From contig JBKEEJ010000009.1 of the NCBI GenBank assembly GCA_047777345.1, forward strand, positions 1-64,000: DNA of 64,000 nucleotides, in the 5' to 3' direction. The notes under the pieces were generated by a model, which saw only the letters and a list, made by a program, of their open reading frames with translations, searched no databases and was not told where the DNA came from. The position numbers and the translations under genes are program-made. The number at the start of each line of letters is the position of its first letter. Position 1 is the first letter of the stretch. The DNA is from Anaerocolumna sp047777345 (GTDB lineage: Bacteria > Bacillota > Clostridia > Lachnospirales > Lachnospiraceae). Positions 61,711 through 64,000 of this stretch are shown here, one piece after another.

Positions 61711-63801
61711 TTGTCGGATTTGATTAAAAATATGTTTATTTTATCATTAATTATAGAAATATACATATTTTTAGTGTATAATTTTCTCTATCTCAATCTC
61801 TTTTTTGGTCAAACAAAAAATTCATTTTTAATTGTAAACTATCGTTCATTTCATAGATATGAACAATTTTTAGCCAGGTATTACAGCATTATAATTCAAA
61901 ACGAAATAAAGACATACGAAAGGAATTTGACAGGTATGAACAGCATCAGTAAAAAAATCCATCTTCTTAACAGAATACGTAATTTTGAAAACGGGGCTAA
62001 ATTTTGGAATGAATTTGTGAAAAATAATAATCTCTCAAATGATGATTATGTTATTGTTTTAGCATCGGATAATTTTGAAGTGAATTATTACACATTAAAA
62101 TATCTGGCTGCATTAAAAAAGTATAAAAAGATTAATCGATTTTTTCTTTTGTCTGCTAAAGAAGAACACTTAGACTTAGCCAAAAAGGAATCAACGGTAC
62201 CCTATACGTTTTATTTGGTAAATCAGGATACTATTGATGATTTTTCACTTCTTTTTTCGGTATACAGATTTTTTAATAATATAGCGATTAATGATTACAA
62301 AAAAACAGCCGATGCAGATGCATTTGATTTGGTAGGATATACGGATATAAGTATTCAGGATATTGTTGCCATTTCCATTTTGGGACTGCATTATGTACCG
62401 GATGTTAATGAAAAATTTGAGTTTTCTGAAAATCCAATACGAGAAAAAACAAGAAAAAATATAGATTGGGATGTTCCTGATAATCAAATTGAAAGTTTTG
62501 TTGAAGATTATAATAATCTGGAAGAAACCATGGAAATTGCCCTGGATAGTATAATCCGGGAAGAAAAAATTACAAAAGAAAACAAGATAGTTCTGTTTGG
62601 AGCAACAACGTCATCAAGGTACATAATGGAAAATTTAAAAGATTATAATTATGTTGCTATTGTAGATAATAATCCAAATAAATGGGGGCAAATTATTAAT
62701 GGGGTTAAAGTATATTCACCGGAGGAGATTTTAACTGATTATGATGAGGATTACAGGATTATTGTAGCATCCCAGTATTACAGGGACATGTGTGAGCAGT
62801 TATATGAGTTAGGTTATCATTTTAACAAACAGGTATTTGTTGCCTATCATGTGCTGGGATTATGGGATACTTCCGACTTATCTATAAAATATCATGAATC
62901 ACGATTTTTTAAAGGAGAACTATTAGTTGAAAATATTCGAAAAAAATATGGTGATAAACCTATACTTTTATGCCCGTATGCAGGAACGGGAGATATTTAT
63001 TTAATAGGTCTGTACTTTGAAAAATTTTGTAAGCAAAACGGTATAAAAGATTATATTTTTATCGTTCCTTCTCCTAGCTGTGGTAAAATAGCAGAATTAT
63101 TCGGAATAAAACCTGTGGTTATCAAAGGCTATGAGACTATGTATTATCTTGAATATGCCAGGGTAATGGGAAAGGAAGAGAGTGGTATATACATATTAAA
63201 TGATTGTTTAAATCAGATTATTGTGTCCAGACTTCGTGGATATAAAAATATTGATTTCAATACAATGTTTCAAAGACTGGTATTTAAAGCAGAAAATAAA
63301 AAGATAAATTCCGACATTAAAATTAAGCAGGAATCTGCAGATGAATATTTTGAAAAATACAGGCTGAAAAAAGGAAAAACAATTCTAATTTCACCATATG
63401 CCAATACAACTTCGAAAATTCCTGAGGATGTCTGGAAATCAATAATAGCAAAATTAATTGATAACGGTTATGATGTAGTTACCAATATAGGCACAGATGA
63501 GGAAGAACCGCTGGATAACACCATTGGTTTATTTATCCCTTACAAATATCTTATTGATTTTGTAAATAAAGCCGGTGGATTTATAGGGGTCAGAAGCGGT
63601 TTGTGTGATATAATATCTTCCACTGCGGCAGTCATGTGTGTTTTATATCCTGAGGAAAGCTGTTTTATGAATTCATCGATGTATGGTTATTTCAGTTTAC
63701 AAAAAATGGGTTTGAAACAGGATAATATAATGGAAATTGAATTCAGCAGTCTTAATATTTCACAATTTATTGATGATATAGTTAAATATTATATCAGATA
63801 A
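61711..63801 (+). CDS. Glycosyltransferase 9-like protein with Rossmann sugar-type domain
   Basis: Up to 696 residues, no named homologue recognised. The first 35 residues are hydrophobic (ILSLIIEIYIFLVYNFLYLNLFF), maybe a membrane anchor. A Rossmann-like domain starts near residue 290 (NKIVLFGATTSSRYIMENL, IVDNNPNKWGQIINGVKV) as in domains of surface-polysaccharide proteins. The C-terminal half (ILLCPYAGTGDIYLIGLYFEKF, ILISPYANTTSKIPEDVW, GGFIGVRSGLCDIISS) resembles GT-B heptosyltransferase-like proteins. Start is uncertain (TTG 61711 or ATG 61732; poor binding site), and the outer IS ends only 62 nt upstream, so its promoter or 5' end may be altered. Confidence 0.6.
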   Translation: MSDLIKNMFILSLIIEIYIFLVYNFLYLNLFFGQTKNSFLIVNYRSFHRYEQFLARYYSIIIQNEIKTYERNLTGMNSISKKIHLLNRIRNFENGAKFWNEFVKNNNLSNDDYVIVLASDNFEVNYYTLKYLAALKKYKKINRFFLLSAKEEHLDLAKKESTVPYTFYLVNQDTIDDFSLLFSVYRFFNNIAINDYKKTADADAFDLVGYTDISIQDIVAISILGLHYVPDVNEKFEFSENPIREKTRKNIDWDVPDNQIESFVEDYNNLEETMEIALDSIIREEKITKENKIVLFGATTSSRYIMENLKDYNYVAIVDNNPNKWGQIINGVKVYSPEEILTDYDEDYRIIVASQYYRDMCEQLYELGYHFNKQVFVAYHVLGLWDTSDLSIKYHESRFFKGELLVENIRKKYGDKPILLCPYAGTGDIYLIGLYFEKFCKQNGIKDYIFIVPSPSCGKIAELFGIKPVVIKGYETMYYLEYARVMGKEESGIYILNDCLNQIIVSRLRGYKNIDFNTMFQRLVFKAENKKINSDIKIKQESADEYFEKYRLKKGKTILISPYANTTSKIPEDVWKSIIAKLIDNGYDVVTNIGTDEEEPLDNTIGLFIPYKYLIDFVNKAGGFIGVRSGLCDIISSTAAVMCVLYPEESCFMNSSMYGYFSLQKMGLKQDNIMEIEFSSLNISQFIDDIVKYYIR

Positions 63802-63865
63802 TTAAAAAAGGCAGATGTTAAGGCATTAACAGGATAGTTGCATTCTATGGAAATAACCAATACAA

Positions 63866-63895
63866 TTGATATAGATGAATTCATAATGTTATAAT
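63866..63895 (+). promoter_or_regulatory. Sigma-A type promoter of the Y-family polymerase gene
   Basis: TTGATA, 18-nt spacer, TATAAT, 38 nt before the start codon. No LexA-type dyad was noticed nearby. Confidence 0.65.
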
Positions 63896-63933
63896 ATGAT
63901 TATGTATTGGATTATTAAATAGAGGAAGTTAAA

Positions 63934-64000
63934 ATGCCAAATTTTAATATATCAAAGCAGAATCGTACTTATATTGCAATCGATTTAAAATCATTTTATG
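63934..64000 (+). CDS. Y-family DNA polymerase (ImpB/MucB/SamB type), 5' end only
   Basis: Only 22 codons are in the window. RTYIAIDLKSFY matches the first catalytic motif of Y-family translesion polymerases (YIAIDLKSFYASVE in UmuC-like proteins of Firmicutes), with the metal-binding Asp. AGAGGA precedes the ATG. The rest of the gene lies beyond the window, so DinB versus UmuC type cannot be settled. Confidence 0.7.
   Translation, partial: MPNFNISKQNRTYIAIDLKSFY

Overview
The window looks like a chromosome segment of an anaerobic, endospore-forming Firmicute of class Clostridia, most likely a Lachnospiraceae (Clostridium cluster XIVa-type) bacterium. The reasons are the gene orders rnhB-ylqH-yraN, DUF512-der-plsY-gpsA-spoIVA, mutS-mutL-miaA-ynbB, radC-mreBCD-pbp2-minCDE-rodA-mgsA and yggS-sepF-yggT-ylmH-divIVA-lspA-rluD, together with low-GC codon use, strong AGGAGG ribosome binding sites and SpoIVA. 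Species cannot be named from sequence reading alone. Most of the window is conserved housekeeping sequence on the plus strand. No rRNA, tRNA or CRISPR array was seen.

Layout. 1-2.1 kb: end of rnhB, a ylqH-like gene, yraN and a YlmD-type protein. 2.1-4.3 kb (minus): a sugar acetyltransferase and a PRPP-synthetase-like protein whose catalytic motifs look degraded. 4.4-10.4 kb: DUF512, der, plsY, gpsA, spoIVA. 10.6-13.6 kb: an SH3-NlpC/P60 hydrolase and pdxST. 13.7-16.2 kb: a scarred region with an ISLre2 fragment fused to a membrane MutS-like gene that carries an exact 171-bp tandem duplication and a frameshift, then a metallophosphoesterase remnant. 16.2-26.5 kb: the accessory core (below). 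26.6-28.3 kb: two uncharacterised genes and rnhA. 28.3-36.7 kb: mutS, mutL, miaA, ynbB, a DUF4321 gene, radC. 36.7-46.5 kb: cell shape and division (mreBCD, pbp2, minCDE, rodA), mgsA and a D-Ala-D-Ala carboxypeptidase. 46.6-54.8 kb: a P-loop protein, DUF378, a frameshifted HlyD-like gene, the ylm/sepF/divIVA division cluster, aroB, lspA, rluD. 54.8-58.7 kb: a DUF4143-type ATPase, a possible structured RNA, an orphan BlaI-type repressor and gapN. 58.8-61.7 kb: two ISL3-type elements, one nested in the other, the outer one with a perfect 8-bp target duplication. 61.7-64 kb: a large glycosyltransferase-like protein and the start of a Y-family polymerase gene.

The most interesting system is at 16.3-26.4 kb: NifB-like radical SAM protein, NifH-like reductase, small DUF2292 protein, NifK-like and NifD-like subunits, cysteine synthase, stand-alone NifX-like protein, and a sulfonate/nitrate-type ABC transporter (permease, ATPase, lipoprotein). 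No NifE, NifN or NifV is present. The catalytic subunit keeps the P-cluster cysteines and the cofactor cysteine, but the C-terminal histidine region of true NifD is not recognisable. NifB-dependent nitrogenase-like enzymes that cleave C-S bonds (methylthio-alkane reductase, MarBHDK) are known. The cysteine synthase and transporter here suggest a sulfur-scavenging relative: import a sulfur compound, reduce it with the nitrogenase-like complex, and fix the released sulfur into cysteine. The substrate is unknown and the model is inference.

Several genes, including the normally essential pbp2, carry single-base shifts, mostly in short homopolymers. Residual sequencing error should be considered before calling them pseudogenes.
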